Source: Chrysomallon squamiferum (lineage: Eukaryota > Mollusca > Gastropoda > Neomphalida > Peltospiridae). From it: a stretch of DNA of 62,000 nucleotides. The first letter of the stretch is position 1; each line of letters begins with the position of its first letter. The notes beneath the pieces were generated by a model. It saw only the letters and a program-made list of their open reading frames with translations, was not told the origin of the DNA and did no database searches. Below are positions 1 to 11,075 of this stretch, piece by piece. The translations under genes were made by a program, and so were the position numbers. The DNA lies in contig CM022670.1 in the NCBI GenBank assembly GCA_012295275.1, positions 17,721,698-17,783,697 of the forward strand, in the 5' to 3' direction.

Positions 1-15
1 TAAATTTATTCAAAA

Positions 16-297
16 ATGATGATGATAATAATAATTATAAAAATAATAATAATAATAATAATAATTATTATTATTATTACTACTACTACTATTGCTACTA
101 CTACTACTGCTGCTGCTACAACTACTATTATTTCTATTAGTATTGTTGTTGTTGTTGCTATTGTTATTATTATCATGAACATTATTATTATTATTAGTAT
201 TGTTATTATTATCATGAATTACTATTATTATTATTAGTAGTAGTAATAGTAATAGTAGTAGTAGTATTACTATTATTATTATTATTACTATTACTAC

Positions 298-357
<60 letters not shown>

Positions 358-373
358 CATCATCAAAACCATT
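16..373. repeat. Compound trinucleotide microsatellite (ATT family)
   Basis: Interleaved AAT, ATT, ACT, GCT, GTT and AGT triplets end in a nearly pure ATT run at about 300-357. Frames through it translate to poly-Ile, poly-Asn or poly-Tyr and are not genes. The change from one triplet to its point-mutated relatives suggests an old array with a younger pure tail. Confidence 0.95.
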
Positions 374-660
374 AAACCATGTTACTATTTTAAAAAGGGC
401 AGCATCACCGTTACCGTTGTTTTATATCTGATTTCCCACACTGAAAATAACAGGTAATAAATAATTAGACTGATTGAAATCAAAACGTTCGGTGACAGCA
501 TATTCATCATCGTACAGTTATTTTGAGACTGTGCACGGCCTGAACACAGCATGCAGCGAGATAAACAAAACAACAAAAATAAACCCCGTTTACACTGCAG
601 CACACGATCACAGACACCCCAGAGTGCAACGTCACGCGTCTTCTTCGTGTAAATATTGGC
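374..660. other. Unique island, no gene seen
   Basis: Balanced composition with several CG dinucleotides and no homopolymers. Frames of 72 aa (minus) and 104 aa (plus) overlap here but neither shows a recognisable domain, so both are probably chance. It may be a conserved non-coding element; only comparison with a related genome would tell. Confidence 0.4.
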
Positions 661-702
661 TTACTACACTTCAAAACTTTTCTACGTTAATATTTTTATA
701 CT

Positions 703-904
703 GCCATTTCTGTATATTTTTATACATACAAAGTTACGGATTAGAAATTAAAAGTATCAAAGGTGCCATTTGTGCAGATTTGTATTGACAGTATTTTATA
801 TTCATATATTTTATACAGTCTGAAAAATGCCTTTTCTGTGTATTTTTACGCATATGGTCACGGTTTAGAAATTAAAGTCTCAAAGATGCCATTTGTACAT
901 ATTT
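703..904. repeat. Diverged tandem duplication, period about 126 bp
   Basis: The segment at 703-781 recurs at 829-904. Both copies carry GCC(A/T)TTTCTGT(A/G)TATTTTTA, a TTAGAAATTAAA core and GTGCCATTTGT or ATGCCATTTGT near the end. Substitutions and small indels separate them, so the duplication is old. The copies also explain two short overlapping frames here. Confidence 0.75.
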
Positions 905-1380
905 GGCTCTTTTTCAGTAATGATCTTTTAAGGCAAATTCTTTTATGATTAACAGTAAGGAATTTTTTGAATATACTTTCATATACAATGGAAATATATA
1001 ACAAAGACATTGGTACTTTTTTATTTATTATTGGTATAACTTCTCATAGGTTTGAATCGACGACAACTGATCCAATGTATCACTAAAATTTCTATCAAGA
1101 ATGTTTTTTTTTTGAAGAGTCCTTATTAAGTTTGTTCTTCATTTACTAAAATTAATTTTATATCTGTTTATTTGTTAAATAAATAATAACAGTATTAAAA
1201 TTAAGTGGAATATATATCTTCAATAAAGTGTAAGTATGTATTGAATATAAAACTATATATTTTTTTTATTAGAAATCTGTTAAAGTACACTGATAAAGTA
1301 TTTTGAAAACATCAGGTAAACGATGTAAACAGAAAAGTGTTCGTGACAAATCTATCAATCATTCTAAATAGATCGATCTG
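905..1380. other. A+T-rich spacer
   Basis: Very A+T-rich unique sequence with short T and TA runs. No reading frame, RNA gene or repeat family was recognised. Confidence 0.6.
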
Positions 1381-1400
1381 TCAGTGTCTTGTTGACAGTA

Positions 1401-1421
1401 CCGGAAGTCACATCCGGAAGT
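1401..1421 (+). promoter_or_regulatory. Tandem ETS-type sites
   Basis: Two perfect CCGGAAGT octamers lie at 1401-1408 and 1414-1421, same strand, 13 bp start to start. CCGGAAGT is the classical high-affinity core for ETS-family factors, and paired sites bind GABP-type heterotetramers in other animals. The match is direct; function is inferred. No transcript start was identified nearby. Confidence 0.4.
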
Positions 1422-1480
1422 ACAATGAAGTACGAGTTCTCTGTTTTCGTTTATTTTTATTTTTTATTCTAACACTTAGG

Positions 1481-1514
<34 letters not shown>
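1481..1514 (+). repeat. Poly-A tract, 34 bp
   Basis: Uninterrupted A run. It could be a retroposed tail, but no retroelement body or target-site duplication was recognised upstream. Confidence 0.95.
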
Positions 1515-1515
<1 letters not shown>

Positions 1516-1584
1516 AAAACATAATGATGTCTATTTACTTATCTGTAAAAAGGTAAATAAATTAGAAAGTAATAGACACATATA

Positions 1585-1625
1585 GATTGATAGACAGACA
1601 AAGATAGATAGATAGAAAGAGAGCC

Positions 1626-1716
<91 letters not shown>
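1585..1716 (+). repeat. GATA-like then (GA)n microsatellite
   Basis: Degenerate GATA/GACA units lead into a pure GA tract at about 1631-1716, roughly 43 units. Minus-strand frames through it read as Leu-Ser repeats and are artefacts. Confidence 0.97.
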
Positions 1717-1719
<3 letters not shown>

Positions 1720-1759
1720 CAGTTTTTTGTAACAGTGTTACTTTTAACAATAGAATATG

Positions 1760-2300
1760 GTTCATATTTCCTGGCAACGCCCACTTGATGCGAGCCTCTG
1801 GGCGAAAACCCGGCGCCTCATACGGATTTAACTCATGGTTTTATCAAAAAACTCTTCTCAAATTAAACGAAACGATGAAAGAAGAAAAAAAAAAATGTAA
1901 AGAAGAAAAGCGAAAAACGAGAATAATAATAATAAAAAAGGAGAAAATGTTCGGCAGAAAATTCACAGCATGAAATGAAACCACACGATTATATTCTCAC
2001 TACAAAGAAAAAAGAAAAAAAACGACGAAGAAGAAGAAAAAACCCGCATAAAACACATTAATTGTCATTTTGGTCACCGCTTACGGTTTTTGCCGGGAAA
2101 TAACGAAACATCGAATACGGCCACCTGGGGCGCTGGGAACAGTGTCTGACCCGGTAGTGTTAAAAGTGACACCGGTACTAAATTAACGAATCTGGAACGT
2201 GGAGGAAATCTTGTCCCCGGGGCTCGCTTTTTCAGCTTTTCTCTTTCATAAACCCTCGTTTTTCCTGTCCATCAAATAATCACCTAATCAGCACAGAAAC
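1760..2300. promoter_or_regulatory. Candidate regulatory island
   Basis: Two balanced blocks (about 1780-1850 and 2040-2300) with many CG dinucleotides flank a short A-rich stretch. The second includes ACCTGGGGCGC and GTCCCCGGGGC. Stops interrupt all frames and no splice-like exon is evident. The call rests on composition contrast with the surrounding DNA. Confidence 0.35.
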
Positions 2301-2636
<336 letters not shown>

Positions 2637-2715
2637 ATTTGTTCCTTCTCTGTCTCTTCTCTGTTTGTCTCTTTCTTTATCTCACTCACTCACACACACA
2701 TCCACGCACACATAG

Positions 2716-2960
2716 AGTAAACCAGTTAGTAGTAGCGGGAAAGGTACGGAACAACAGTTCAGAATACGTTATCTAAATTTCATCTTGATTTTACTACTTC
2801 CAGAATACGCGCTATCAGAAGATAAATCCACAATGGCCGAAGCACGTGCAGACGGCATTGGTTGGTAATCTCCCCACGACAGTTCTAAAATAATATTTCT
2901 CGAACTATAATCCTATCTTGTGTTAAATCATATAATTACTGTGAATTTTATCTTTAAGTG
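2716..2960. promoter_or_regulatory. Small balanced island with GCACGTGC E-box
   Basis: Mixed unique sequence around an AATGGCCGAAGCACGTGCAG block. GCACGTGC (2842-2849) is a palindromic CACGTG E-box of the Myc/USF type. The site is seen directly; regulatory use is inference. Confidence 0.28.
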
Positions 2961-3015
2961 CACTTTAATGTCGCGTGTGAAAACAGACGTTTAATTTAAT
3001 AATGTATGATCGATA

Positions 3016-3016
3016 C

Positions 3017-3063
<47 letters not shown>

Positions 3064-3204
3064 TTATAATAAAATAATAGTAGTAGTAGTAGTAATAATA
3101 ATAGTAGTAGTAGTAGTAGTAGTAATAGCAATAGCAGCAGCAGTAGTAGTAGTAATGATGATAACAATAACGATGATTACGACGACGACGATGCTGATGA
3201 TGAT

Positions 3205-3248
<44 letters not shown>

Positions 3249-3358
3249 TAATAATAATAATAACAGCAACAACAATAATAATAATAACGTAAATATAAGA
3301 ACAAAAGAAAACTCAAATAAAAAAGCAATAAAATAAAATAGAATAAAATAAAATAAAT
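3016..3358 (+). repeat. Compound AAT/AGT/GAT microsatellite
   Basis: AAT run, AGT run, GAT/GAC stretch, second AAT run and a short AAAAT tail. Three overlapping frames are homopolymer artefacts. GAC triplets near 3180 look like AAT derivatives carrying C substitutions. Confidence 0.95.
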
Positions 3359-3414
3359 ATAACGTATTAAAACAGACTTGTCTATTAAAATTCAAGTTCG
3401 ATCATCTATCCCAT

Positions 3415-3640
3415 CCAAAATGAAGCGATATTATCGTACGACAACCGGCAGTTATCGTTCCTGACGCCTTTTTGAAGTGCGCAATTATCGCTGATTATCG
3501 CCGCCATCTGCGCACTGTTGACGGCTCTCTATGGGAACACGTTTTGCACGTTCAGCCGTACAATTACGCACTGGGCATGTGCATGTCGGGATAGATTATA
3601 AACGAAAAGGATTTTGTAATAGCGGGCATGTAGCTGCAAT
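3415..3640. promoter_or_regulatory. Candidate enhancer island with TTATCG cluster
   Basis: Balanced block between A+T-rich flanks. TTATCG occurs at 3431-3436, 3452-3457, 3485-3490 and 3495-3500; read on the minus strand each is CGATAA, containing the GATAA core of GATA factors. GCCGCCATCT at 3500-3509 is a minus-strand YY1-like site (AGATGGCGGC). There is no long frame. Homotypic clustering is typical of enhancers, but activity is inferred. Confidence 0.4.
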
Positions 3641-3900
3641 TTATGGCATTAGTGTTAGGAAATAGAATTATATGGCTGATTTGAGAGAAGATAAAAATAG
3701 ATACAGATTGTCTTGTTATTTTTAGCATTGAGAAGTTTGTTAATGAGACTGTATGACATATTCACGAACAAAGACACATATACAGGCATACCGCAACATA
3801 TGAACTTATTGTTTATAAATCTGAAATTATTGACGTAGATGATTACAAGAATATATATGTACTGTCATGGTAGATGAAATAAAAATTAATAAAACATAAT
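3641..3900. other. A+T-rich spacer
   Basis: Unique A+T-rich sequence with no frame or repeat recognised. Confidence 0.6.
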
Positions 3901-4029
3901 AATGATGATGATGATGACAATGGCGATAATGTCATTGTGGGATATAATGGCGACGACGACGATGATGACGATGATTATGGTGAATATAATTATGATGATG
4001 AAAAAGATATTGACAAATAAATTAATAAA
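3901..4029. repeat. Degenerate ATG/GAC triplet stretch
   Basis: GATGATGAT and GACGACGACGATGATGAC units make the Met-rich start of a 135-aa frame. The frame is a microsatellite read-through joined to non-coding sequence. Confidence 0.8.
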
Positions 4030-4235
4030 ATCCGCAGAAAGAACCAAAACGTATTGGCACTTAATAACAAAGCCAGCAGCGCATTGTGTACTCTACGAAT
4101 GTCAAATGAGAGGTCACGTGATACCGAATAACATGGCATATTCTTCGCTCGTCTCGAGTTTAAGATGGCGCCCTAAGAACATTTCCCAGATTTTAGTTTC
4201 ACCTGCAAACAGCTGGAGTCAGGTGCGTCAGAGAA
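4030..4235. promoter_or_regulatory. Candidate promoter or enhancer island
   Basis: Balanced block with TCACGTGA (4114-4121), AAGATGGCG (4162-4170, perfect YY1-type core on the plus strand), then CACCTG, CAGCTG and CAGGTG E-boxes around 4200-4225. YY1 plus CACGTG is common in metazoan promoters, but no downstream exon was found. The frame crossing it has no domain. Confidence 0.35.
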
Positions 4236-4366
4236 ACAAAGCAAAAGAAAACAGGAAAAGAAAAGCAATAGAAATGTACGATATATGTTTACTGGTCACT
4301 GTTAAATAATATTAATAAACACTGAACTAATCAAACAATGAAAACAACAATGCCAGTTAGCTAATT

Positions 4367-4492
<126 letters not shown>

Positions 4493-4657
4493 ACAAAAGG
4501 TTTCTTAAATTCCAGTTAATTCTATTTAATTTCACTTGCGAAATACAAAGCGGGTAGAATGTTTGTTATAGAAATCATATAGAAATCACTTTAGGTTTAT
4601 TTTTTTTTTTTATTATCATTTATTTTTTTACACTAATTATATGGATGAAACCTTCAC

Positions 4658-4716
4658 TTAGTTTCGAACCTGAATTCTTTCTAATGACTCAGTCATTTTT
4701 AATCAGTGTAACTACA
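4658..4716 (-). mobile_element. Degenerate tRNA-like SINE fragment
   Basis: On the minus strand the order is TAGTTACACTGATTAAA, then TGACTGAGTCATTAG, then CAGGTTCGAAAC. This matches a tRNA head in sequence and spacing: an A-box-like block, an anticodon-arm region containing GACT, and a B-box with the GGTTCGAA core (about 4663-4670). The acceptor stem cannot be closed and the A-box is mutated, so it is not a functional tRNA. A decayed tRNA-derived SINE head is the better reading. Chance resemblance remains possible. Confidence 0.4.
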
Positions 4717-5165
4717 GACTATTTGAACTATTCGGCAATACACTGCACGTGCAACAATGACATACGTAGCTTCTATTAACAAGTGACAAATAACCGTGTC
4801 TGTAATATATCAATCAAACGTTTATTAAAAATAGACAGATAACGTTGGGACACAGAAAAACTAGTTTGTTCAGTTTGATGTTCCTGCAAATGAGTCAGGA
4901 ATGTCGACACTTTTAAGAGCACGGTTTGATTTAGCATCCACTGAACGTTACAGGCAGAACCGTAGTTCAAACACAATGCTCCTGTTGTCGCCGTGATGTC
5001 CACGTGGTCGTGAAAACGCCATCAATCAATGTGAAAACACGACTAGCACGGCCTGGCTGTGTCACGGCTCAGAACAGACGGCTACGACAACACACAGACC
5101 ATGTGTTTGTCTGGTGAAACATCGCTCAGACTGTCATCTAAAGATGCTTTTATATAACGCGATTT
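4717..5165. other. Unique island, no gene
   Basis: Mixed-composition DNA, richest around 4980-5150, with CATCAATCAAT (PBC/Hox-like ATCAATCA) near 5019. A 75-aa minus-strand frame at 4776-5003 has no identifiable domain or splice-site support. Confidence 0.35.
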
Positions 5166-5249
5166 GTAGAGATGCTATGTATAGTATAGGTATAACATGA
5201 TACTCTCCTTATTTCCTTTTTGTTTTTGATTGTTTCCCTTAATATTATG

Positions 5250-5251
<2 letters not shown>

Positions 5252-5302
<51 letters not shown>
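5252..5302 (+). repeat. (TA)n microsatellite, 51 bp
   Basis: Pure TA alternation in an A+T-rich spacer. Confidence 0.95.
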
Positions 5303-5303
<1 letters not shown>

Positions 5304-5517
5304 CGAAATGAATTTTTAAATAATTTTAATTGAATTAAATTTTATTAAATTCTTGAATTAAAGTTTTAGACATAAACACCCTAAATCTTCGATGTGGGTT
5401 TTCATACCTTCTTTATCTTTCTCAGAATGGTTATTTTTTTATTTTTTTTCACAGGTTTCTATTTTTGTATTAAATGAAATTTGTGTTATAAAGAAATACT
5501 TCGAACAGTGCAGGTAA
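5303..5517. other. A+T-rich spacer
   Basis: Unique A+T-rich DNA with T runs; nothing recognised. Confidence 0.55.
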
Positions 5518-5664
5518 AGCAGCAGTAGAAGTAGTAGTGGTAGTAATATAGTAACACAAGTAGTAGTAGTAGTAGTATGCGGAGCAGTAGTGGCAGCAAT
5601 AGTAATAGTAGTAGTAGTTGAGAAGTAGTAGTAGTAGTAGTAGCAGCAGCAGCAGTAGTAGGTA
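5518..5664 (+). repeat. AGT/AGC trinucleotide microsatellite
   Basis: AGT units with scattered AGC and GGT variants. The 77-aa minus-strand frame is poly-Leu/Thr from this repeat. Confidence 0.92.
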
Positions 5665-6320
5665 ATAGCATTAGATGTAATAATCCCAAAAGGGAATGCA
5701 CAATGAACTGTTCAGTCACACAGTTAAAACTGTGTGAACTATACTAATTAAAACAATTATTTCTAAGCTTTACGTCACCCTGTCAACAGTCAACACTTAC
5801 ACTAACAAGGGACCCTTAAGTTTCTCCCTGAAAAGGGCTGCTGATGTATTTTGTAATTCTCAGTAAAACGTTAATACCGTTCATCTTTTATTTGTACTTG
5901 AGATTAGAGCGTTATAAACAGAAAAATAATGAATGTTGATGTTTGATTCGCAGTCAGTTTCTCCTCCGAACAAAGTAATTTAATTACACAAAACGGAATC
6001 TATTATGCTGTAGATTATCTGCTCCGGTAAAATTCGCCGTAAAATACAAAAAGCAGCTTTCGGAGCGCGACAATATTTACACGAGCCGAGAAGCTCATTT
6101 ATAACGGTAATTAAATAACAGCAGCTACTTTTACTGCATTACGTAAGCGTCAACGGAAAGTTAAGAAAATGTGAAAGGGAGATTACTGTCATTCTTTGTC
6201 TTCAATGACTCGAGGCGGCGCTGCTCGTGGAATGCCGCTGAAATGAACACGCCCTTCAGGTGATAGGGGAAATTGACAATATAAACAATCGGTGAATTGG
6301 GATTGCTTCGTTTAAAAAGT
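5665..6320. promoter_or_regulatory. Candidate regulatory island (core 5960-6310)
   Basis: Balanced, CG-containing block after a mixed spacer. The core carries GAGGCGGCGC, an ATTACGTAA-type palindromic core near 6140, a GGTAATTAA homeodomain-like site near 6104 and a CAGGTG E-box. All frames close quickly, so exon identity is unlikely. Confidence 0.38.
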
Positions 6321-6454
6321 CTGGTTGTAAATAGTTTGAATAGAACAGAATGTGTGTCTGTGTTATTTCAAATGGATGCCGTTATGGTTATATTCACACC
6401 TGTACCGAAACACCTTTTTTTTGTATGAAATGTAATTTATTTGGGTTATTATTT

Positions 6455-6599
6455 GTTTTTTATTTATTTATTTATTTATTTAAACGTGAGTTTATTTTTT
6501 GTTTGAAATATATGTGACATATGGTAGTGATAACAGAAAGGTCCTTTGTAGCAAAAGTATTTATTTATGTGTTTATTTATTTATTTATCAAATTATTAA

Positions 6600-6632
<33 letters not shown>

Positions 6633-6649
6633 CATCATCATCATCATCA

Positions 6650-6690
<41 letters not shown>

Positions 6691-6700
6691 GTTATTATAT
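6455..6700 (+). repeat. TTTA then ATT/ATC microsatellites
   Basis: Short TTTA tracts (6460-6483 and about 6560-6587) precede an ATT array at about 6594-6691 with an internal ATC block (6631-6650). Poly-Ile and poly-Leu frames are artefacts. Confidence 0.95.
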
Positions 6701-7140
6701 ATTTTATTATTTTCATTCTTGTATAAAATTTATATAATAATAATTATCAAAATGAAAATCAAATTTTACCTTGTTAATTTGAAAACACATCTACAAAAAT
6801 ATCTATTTATTTGGAAATTAATTTTCTAATACCTCCTGCATAACAGTCTAAGACCTTGTAGTTTTCTTTCGTCATTACAGTTTTTAAATAGTTTTACATG
6901 TTAATAAGAATAATGTATTATAAAATATTTTCTTCTACTGAAAAATACTTAATTATTCCGTAAAGTATTTTTGTTGTAACCTATCATTTCATCCAAGTAA
7001 AATATATATATATTTTTTTCCATTAAAATTATTTTATATCACAGAATATAAATATGCTTTTCATGTATTAAAAATAATAATTTAAAACTAAATGAATTAA
7101 ATAAAAAATATAATAATTTCACACTAGTATTTTGTAATAA
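6701..7140. other. A+T-rich spacer
   Basis: Very A+T-rich unique sequence. No frame, RNA or repeat family recognised. Confidence 0.6.
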
Positions 7141-7144
7141 AAAA

Positions 7145-7153
7145 AACAACAAC

Positions 7154-7194
<41 letters not shown>

Positions 7195-7216
7195 TGATGA
7201 TGATGATGATAATAAT
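7145..7216 (+). repeat. AAC/AAT/GAT microsatellite
   Basis: AAC units change to an AAT run and then a short GAT run. Confidence 0.93.
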
Positions 7217-7645
7217 ATTATTTTTATTATTTTAGTTCTGTTCATAATCTTTCTTTTTGCGTTTACATTAATGCCTTTTACATCGCTAGAAAGAGAACCG
7301 TTATAAAATATTAAAATTTCAGTTATTTCTTTATTTGTATATTTACATAACAGTAGTCGACAGACATTACATCCACTATACGTTATATTAATTCTTTCCG
7401 CAAAGATGACGTGACCCCAATGCACTTGTTTTCATATATAAGGAGGGTTTTTATTTTATGTGCTTTGAAAAATTATTTATGAGCGAAAACGTGCGATATT
7501 TTATTTATTTCTTCATTTACTACATTGTTCTCTAAACGTTTTTCATTTTATGTTTTTTTTTTTCTTTGCGTTTTGAATGGACATACGAAGAAAATAAAAC
7601 TAATAAAAACGAACAGAAAGATAGAGGGGTGTATGTATAGGGAGG
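7217..7645. other. A+T-rich spacer
   Basis: Unique A+T-rich DNA with small mixed patches near 7270-7410. The 128-aa minus-strand frame crossing it is half poly-Leu and is not credible. Confidence 0.55.

Positions 7646-7709
<64 letters not shown>
7646..7709 (+). repeat. (GA)n microsatellite
   Basis: A short GGGA lead followed by about 30 GA units. Confidence 0.96.
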
Positions 7710-7713
<4 letters not shown>

Positions 7714-7769
7714 AATACATAGATGGATATTTGGAGTGAGAGAGAAGTAAACGAGAAATAAATAATATA

Positions 7770-7926
7770 TATATATATAAATTAAAAAACAATGTATGTA
7801 ATAATAATTAATAGAAATTAAAATAATTTTAATGAAATAAAACAGATTACCAGGTCATATATAGACCAACAACAACAACAACAAATAAATAAATAAATAA
7901 CAGTAGTAGTAGTAGTAGCAGTAGTG

Positions 7927-7972
<46 letters not shown>

Positions 7973-7975
7973 AAT
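7770..7975 (+). repeat. Cluster of short TA, AAC, AAAT, AGT and AAT tracts
   Basis: TA (about 7768-7779), AAC (7868-7881), AAAT (7883-7899), AGT (7902-7922) and AAT (about 7926-7971) arrays sit nearly end to end, a nursery of separate microsatellites. Confidence 0.9.
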
Positions 7976-8471
7976 TTTAGCACATTTTTAAAGTGATATT
8001 AAGTTACTCGGATGTCTGTATAATAAAATAATTATTTATGAAATATGTTGTTCAAATACGACACATGAATATATTTCTGTCTCTAATGAATGCTTGTCGA
8101 ATTTCAAATGAAACCAAATACTATACAAACATGTCACATTTCATGTTTTACAAGCAGAATTAGGCTCGCTATCTGCAATTTATCTAGATGTTTTGTCCAA
8201 TTTGAGCTTTTCGGTTATTCTGGTAATATTAAGTAGGGTACAAAAGAGCCATATGGTTTTACACGAGGCACACTAATTAAAAACCAGCGCGCACGTGCTC
8301 GATACGGCCGCACGAGAATATTTGGCGACATGTTGATTTTCTGCAAATGTGATTTATTATTATTAATGGTGATGTATATTTCACAATAATTGGTTTTATA
8401 AACAGTGTCAGTTTCAAACAGTTGAAATATTTTGTGCGTTATCTTTTTCTGTTTACTTCTTTTCTTTTCAG

Positions 8472-8505
<34 letters not shown>

Positions 8506-8800
8506 TATAGTTTTTCGTTTTTACTTTTTTCCCTTTTGGGGTATAATTTATTTGTTCCGTTTATTTGTATAATTAGAATTTATTTTCTCTGTTTTGTTAA
8601 TTACTATGTTGAATCATTATTTCTGACGTAATGAGTTTGAAACTAATGACATAATTTTATATTTCACAAGCATTGCTTTTTCTTCATATTTTTATAAATA
8701 ATCTTAGATTGAATTTCTGTAGTGTAAATGTTTTAACAGTGGATTCAAAACAAAACTGTATCGTTAGCGGTGAAAGTATTTTAAAATTAGTTTTGAAATA
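7976..8800. other. A+T-rich spacer with small balanced patch
   Basis: Mostly A+T-rich. A patch at about 8280-8340 has ACCAGCGCGCACGTGCTCG, including a GCACGTGC palindrome. An ATT run lies at 8474-8505. No gene recognised. Confidence 0.5.
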
Positions 8801-8970
8801 TAACAGCGAAGATAATTCTACAAATTAATAGCAAAAACAATCGTTTAATTTAACCGGAAAAATAGTTTTATAATTTAACAGTAAAAATAATTTTATAATT
8901 TAACAGCAAAAATAATTTTATTAATTAAAGGTACAAATAATTTTATAATTTAGAGGTTTAAGCAATTTTA
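8800..8970 (+). repeat. A+T-rich minisatellite, 24-25 bp unit
   Basis: About seven diverged copies of a unit like TTTAACAGCAAAAATAATTT. Unit starts near 8803, 8831, 8855, 8879, 8904, 8929 and 8953 keep a 24-25 bp step after the first. Divergence between copies indicates an old array. Confidence 0.8.
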
Positions 8971-9225
8971 GAAAAAAAAAAACAAGATAAAAATTAGAAA
9001 GAAACTGAAACTGAAATTTCACATAAAATGTTGTTTCTTTGTAAAAGTGTTTTCTAACGTTAGAACAATTTTCCGCTAAAATCTAGAATTAAAAATATCA
9101 TTGTCTTACATAGAAAGTCAGATCAAATGTGCATAAAACAGAAATTTTTTATTGTTGTAATTATTTCAAATAATGAATATTGCATGGAACACTGAGAGAA
9201 ACTATTAATTAACTTATTTATTTAT

Positions 9226-9227
<2 letters not shown>
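8971..9227. other. A+T-rich spacer
   Basis: Unique A+T-rich sequence; nothing recognised. Confidence 0.55.
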
Positions 9228-9275
<48 letters not shown>

Positions 9276-9323
9276 AACAACAACAACAACAACAATAACA
9301 ATAATAGTAATAATACAACAACA

Positions 9324-9356
<33 letters not shown>
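9228..9356 (+). repeat. AAT, AAC, then ATT microsatellite
   Basis: An AAT run (9228-9272), AAC units (9277-9295) and an ATT run (9325-9355). The AAT and ATT runs are complementary and could pair, but unlike 20221-20335 there are no unique inverted arms outside them. Confidence 0.93.
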
Positions 9357-9464
9357 GATGTTTTTAGCGTGGGCTTGATGCTTTTTAACAACCATTAATT
9401 TCACTTAAGATAATTTTTATTTAATGTTCTAAATTGACGTATTTACATTAATAATTTCATTCAG

Positions 9465-9507
<43 letters not shown>
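9465..9507 (+). repeat. Poly-A tract, 43 bp
   Basis: Uninterrupted A run with no retroelement body recognised upstream. A second, T-rich run lies at about 9560-9574. Confidence 0.95.
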
Positions 9508-9512
<5 letters not shown>

Positions 9513-9689
9513 TAAATTGAAATATCCCACTTTAACGCTTCACAGCATTTAAAATCTTTATTTTTTTTTTTTTTCACTTCACTTCGGAGAGAGAGCTAAT
9601 TTCACACAAAACAAAATAACATAATTTTTTCCTCTCCTTTTCGTTATTAGTGAGTGAGTGAAGTAAAAAAGTGGAATGCACGGTTTTTA

Positions 9690-9900
9690 AAGCGCCCGTC
9701 AGATGGTGAAGATAGCGGTAGTCGGCGCTTGACGGGTCTCGGACGCAGAGCGCTCGTAACATCAATCAACCAGAAGCGAGACATGCGTGCTACGGAGACA
9801 GACGAGAGGCGGCGAGATCAAAGCTGAAATGTTGTCGCTTTCCAGGTCACGCAGACAGTCGGGTTATAACTATGACACCAGGGTCCGGATTCTTGGGTGG
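9690..9900. promoter_or_regulatory. Candidate regulatory island
   Basis: G+C-richer block with many CG dinucleotides. GAGCGCTC palindrome at 9748-9755 and ATCAATCA (PBC/Hox-like) at 9761-9768. Ends in a G-rich GGTGGGTGGGGTG next to an A run. A 63-aa minus-strand frame overlaps it without a recognisable domain. Confidence 0.36.
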
Positions 9901-10240
9901 GTGGGGTGAAAAAAAAAAAAAAAAAAGAAAGAATGAAAAAAAAAAGGATGTGGCCACTTTCTTTCTCTGTTTTTTTTTTTTGTTGTTTTTTTGTGGTTGT
10001 AAAAGTTTTCGAAATTTAATGCTCTTTTTTTTTTATTTTGTTCTGTTTGTAAGAGTGTAAATATATCAGGAGTTATTGTTTCATGCTGGATCCTTAGCTT
10101 ATTATATAAATTATTGTTACTGTTATTATTGTTATTGTTAATGTTATTGTTGTTGTTGTTATTATTATTATTAGTAGTAGTAGTATTGTTTTTGTTATTG
10201 TTGTCATTATCATAATCGTCATCATCATCTTCATCTTTAT
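9901..10240. repeat. A/T homopolymer runs and degenerate TTG/ATT/ATC triplets
   Basis: Poly-A and poly-T stretches (9908-10045) then a worn triplet array of GTT, ATT, AGT and ATC at about 10115-10225. Confidence 0.85.
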
Positions 10241-10269
10241 TTATTATAATATTCTATTATTCGTAAGAA

Positions 10270-10281
10270 CAATATATACAC

Positions 10282-10328
<47 letters not shown>

Positions 10329-10343
10329 AATATATGTATGTAT

Positions 10344-10408
<65 letters not shown>
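10270..10408 (+). repeat. TA/(GT)n microsatellite in two blocks
   Basis: GT blocks at 10293-10325 and 10348-10408 separated by ATGTATGTATAT. Alternating purine-pyrimidine DNA of this length can adopt Z-form under supercoiling. Frames here are Cys-Val or Thr-His artefacts. Confidence 0.96.
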
Positions 10409-10409
<1 letters not shown>

Positions 10410-10915
10410 CACCCGAAAACAAAATCTCTCTTGCACGAATACATCAATATTGTCCGCACTTTTATACATAACTGCGATGATGCCCTCCACCCCTAAACTT
10501 GCCTTGTGTCCGCACCTGAAGGTAAAATAATGTGGTGAATATTTCATATGCGGATAATACCCTGTTTTGTTTTGTGGCGTCCGTGAAAGCTTTATGTTTG
10601 AAAAGAGTAAAGAATTTAAAAATATGAAGTTTTAATGACATAAATATTTTCTTTGCACAGAGTCACCTATGAAATGCTATTAAGTATGAGGAATTTAGCT
10701 TTATGGTAAGAATGTTAATAGGAGCTCAAAAACTTCAAGTTGTTGTGACTTCATTAAAAAGAGAATTTTTAAAATGGAAACTACGACTACAAAGGTGTGA
10801 AAATTTCGTTGGTAAAATTAATGTTAGAACGAAATTTATTTATTTATTTGTTTACTGATTGTGATAATGTGAAATCTGAAGAAAGAATTTGGAATTTGAA
10901 CTGCCCATCTCTTTC
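10409..10915. other. Mixed to A+T-rich spacer
   Basis: A small balanced patch at about 10425-10520 is followed by A+T-rich DNA. No coding or RNA feature recognised. Confidence 0.5.

Positions 10916-11075
<160 letters not shown>

Noticed and set aside
1047-1062. GGTTTGAATCGAC resembling a tRNA B-box
   Set aside because: No A-box at the right distance and no cloverleaf arms.
4776-5003. 75-aa minus-strand frame, possible transposase fragment
   Set aside because: Faint resemblance to hAT-type proteins in composition only; no conserved motif could be named.
9465-9507. Poly-A tracts as retroposon tails (also 1481, 42823, 52210)
   Set aside because: No target-site duplications or element bodies recognised upstream; slippage is sufficient.
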